Shown here in pieces: positions 31,634 to 32,859 of a stretch of 32,859 nucleotides of DNA; positions within the stretch are counted from its first letter, which is position 1, and each line of letters starts with the position of its first letter. Below the pieces are notes generated by a model, which saw only the letters and a list, made by a program, of their open reading frames with translations, searched no databases and was not told the DNA's origin. A program made the position numbers and the translations under genes. This DNA is from Acetobacteraceae bacterium. GTDB taxonomy: Bacteria; Pseudomonadota; Alphaproteobacteria; Acetobacterales; Acetobacteraceae. The DNA is taken from positions 1 through 32,859 of the forward strand of contig JAIXWG010000017.1 in the NCBI GenBank assembly GCA_027482245.1, in the 5' to 3' direction.

Positions 31634-32605
31634 ATGTTCCAGCGCCGCCATCTGATCGCGATGTCCGCCATGGGCGTCGCCGCACCATCCGTCCTTCGCG
31701 CGCAGGGCGCCTGGCCCGACCGGCCCATCCGCCTGATCGTCCCCTGGGCGCCGGGCGGGTCCACGGACACGATCGCGCGGCTGTTCCAGCAGCGCCTAGG
31801 CGCCGTGCTCGGCCAGCCCATCGTGATCGAGAACCGCGGCGGAGCCTCCGGCGCCATCGGCGCGGCGGAAGCGGCGCGGGCGCCGGCCGACGGCTCCACC
31901 TGGATGTTCCAGTACGACAATGAGGGTCCGAACCAGACCCTGATGCGCCTGACCTACCGGACGCTGGAGGCCTTCACGCCGGTCAGCCTGGTGGCGACGG
32001 GGCCGCTTGCGATGGTCTGCCACAGCTCCCTGCCGTTCCGCAGCTTCCGGGACGTGGTGGACGCGGCGAAGCGGGAGCCGGACCGGTACAACTACGCGAC
32101 CTCCGGCGCCGGCGGCCTGGCGCATATCGCGACGACGCTGCTGCAGCAGCAGAACGGCTTCAAGCTGACCCATGTGCCCTATCGCGGCGGCGGCCCCGCC
32201 GTGACGGCCGCGGTGGCGAATGAGGTGCCGCTGTTCATGACGAACGTCGTCATCGTCTCCCAGCACATCCGGAACGGGACGCTGCGGCCGCTTGGCGTGA
32301 CGACGCGAGGGGAGAGCCGGCACGTCCCGGGCTCCCCCAGCTTCGCGCAGCAGGGCTTCGGCGATTTCGAGGCGCCGACCTGGTGGGCCATGTTCGGTCG
32401 TGCCGGCACGCCGCAGCCGATTTTGGATCGGATGCATGGTGCGCTGGTGCAGGTGTTGCGGGAGCCGGAGGTGAAGGCGCGGATCGAGGAGCAGGGGTGT
32501 GACATCCAGGCGAGCGATCCGGAGACGTGCCGTCGGTTCGTGGCGGCGGAGATCGAGCGCTGGGGTCAGGTGATCCGGGACAACGGGATCAGGGCGGACA
32601 GCTGA
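31634..32605 (+). CDS. Second Bug-family solute-binding protein
   Basis: A 323-residue paralogue of the preceding receptor. The signal sequence MFQRRHLIAMSAMGVAAPS carries an RR pair and ends VLRAQ near residue 24. Family blocks are WPDRPIRLIVPWAPGGSTDT, IVIENRGGASGAIG, VPYRGGGPAVTAA and a C-terminus WGQVIRDNGIRADS, nearly the same as its neighbour's WGKVIRDNDIRADS. The two arose by tandem duplication and probably differ in ligand, because the pocket-region residues after the first block differ (YDNEGPNQTL against NDTLATNDTL). I chose the ATG at 31634, eight bases after AGGAG; an in-frame ATG at 31559 would put 25 non-signal residues before the twin-arginine sequence. A strong terminator follows. 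Confidence 0.93.
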   Translation: MFQRRHLIAMSAMGVAAPSVLRAQGAWPDRPIRLIVPWAPGGSTDTIARLFQQRLGAVLGQPIVIENRGGASGAIGAAEAARAPADGSTWMFQYDNEGPNQTLMRLTYRTLEAFTPVSLVATGPLAMVCHSSLPFRSFRDVVDAAKREPDRYNYATSGAGGLAHIATTLLQQQNGFKLTHVPYRGGGPAVTAAVANEVPLFMTNVVIVSQHIRNGTLRPLGVTTRGESRHVPGSPSFAQQGFGDFEAPTWWAMFGRAGTPQPILDRMHGALVQVLREPEVKARIEEQGCDIQASDPETCRRFVAAEIERWGQVIRDNGIRADS

Positions 32606-32650
32606 GCGCGGGTGGTTCCTCTTTTTCTGGGGATAATTCGCGGGTGGTGA

Positions 32651-32682
32651 GGGGGGCGACCGGGTTGGTCGCCCCCCTTTTT
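32651..32682 (+). terminator. Rho-independent terminator after the Bug genes
   Basis: GGGGGGCGACC (32651-32661) pairs perfectly with GGTCGCCCCCC (32667-32677) around the loop GGGTT, followed directly by five T residues. This is the clearest intrinsic terminator in the window and closes the Bug transcription unit 45 bases after the stop codon. Confidence 0.92.
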
Positions 32683-32744
32683 CGTGGTCGAGGCGAGGGA
32701 TTGCCTGGGTTTTCGGGGTGGGGGAGGGGGGTTCCGGTGGGTGT

Positions 32745-32773
32745 TTGACAGTTTGGGGTCTGGGACTTAGAAA
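32745..32773 (+). promoter_or_regulatory. Strong sigma70-like promoter near right edge
   Basis: A consensus -35 TTGACA (32745-32750) and a -10-like TAGAAA (32768-32773) are separated by exactly 17 bases. The terminator upstream isolates it from the Bug genes, and no coding region is evident downstream before the window ends. It could drive a stable RNA such as an rRNA or tRNA operon, inferred from strength and lack of an ORF. Confidence 0.6.
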
Positions 32774-32793
32774 GCGCTCACCGACGACGAGGT

Positions 32794-32820
32794 GGTCTTG
32801 AAGACCGGCGGAACTTCCGC
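32794..32820 (+). other. Two small stem-loops in the leader after the edge promoter
   Basis: GGTCTTGAAGACC (32794-32806) and GCGGAACTTCCGC (32808-32820) are adjacent perfect dyads beginning about 14 bases after the likely transcription start. Both lie in sequence with no visible gene. They suit a structured non-coding leader that continues past the window. Confidence 0.45.
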
Positions 32821-32859
32821 TAGCTTCTCTGGCCCGCCCTGGAGGCGGTGGTTGAGGCA

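Overview
The window looks like a chromosomal segment of a very GC-rich alphaproteobacterium, most plausibly Acetobacteraceae close to Roseomonas. I base this on the strongly GC-biased third codon positions, the alphaproteobacterial order rpsB-tsf-pyrH-frr-uppS-cdsA-dxr-rseP-bamA-skp-lpxD-fabZ-lpxA-lpxI, the tandem Bug-type solute-binding proteins, and the LysR/DUF1127 pair. The lineage is inferred from gene content; no search was run.

Left end (1-5029, minus strand): part of a surface-glycan-type cluster. It holds a hypothetical protein cut by the window edge, a GT-B glycosyltransferase whose stop overlaps that protein's start (ATGA), and a 762-residue protein made of two tandem, visibly related glycosyltransferase domains.

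Centre (5304-19531, plus strand): a long housekeeping cluster. It covers translation (S2, EF-Ts, RRF), UMP kinase, isoprenoid and undecaprenyl synthesis (Dxr, UppS), phospholipid synthesis (CdsA), the site-2 protease RseP, outer-membrane assembly (BamA and an unusual Skp), and lipid A synthesis (LpxD, FabZ, LpxA, LpxI). Several genes overlap by 1-4 bases, and many start with GTG or TTG. lpxB, which commonly follows lpxI, is absent; glyoxalase I (gloA) follows instead, then a YcjX/YcjF-type GTPase and membrane-protein pair.

Right half: on the minus strand lies a 1417-residue protein made almost entirely of RTX calcium-binding repeats with a type I secretion-like C-terminus and no recognisable enzymatic domain. 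It sits behind an unrecognised two-helix membrane protein with its own promoter-like region. Next come gltX and a DUF1127 gene (both minus), a divergent LysR regulator with a good LTTR-box candidate in the shared intergenic region, and two tandem Bug receptors ending in a textbook rho-independent terminator. The last ~110 bases hold a strong sigma70-like promoter and a structured, apparently non-coding leader that runs off the window.

The most interesting material is the RTX-repeat protein with its membrane-protein neighbour, the tandem-duplicated glycosyltransferase, the palindromic tandem repeats between dxr and rseP, the foldable rpsB leader, the glutamine/proline-rich insertion in Skp, and the promoter plus leader at the right edge. 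No gap between genes exceeds 300 bases.
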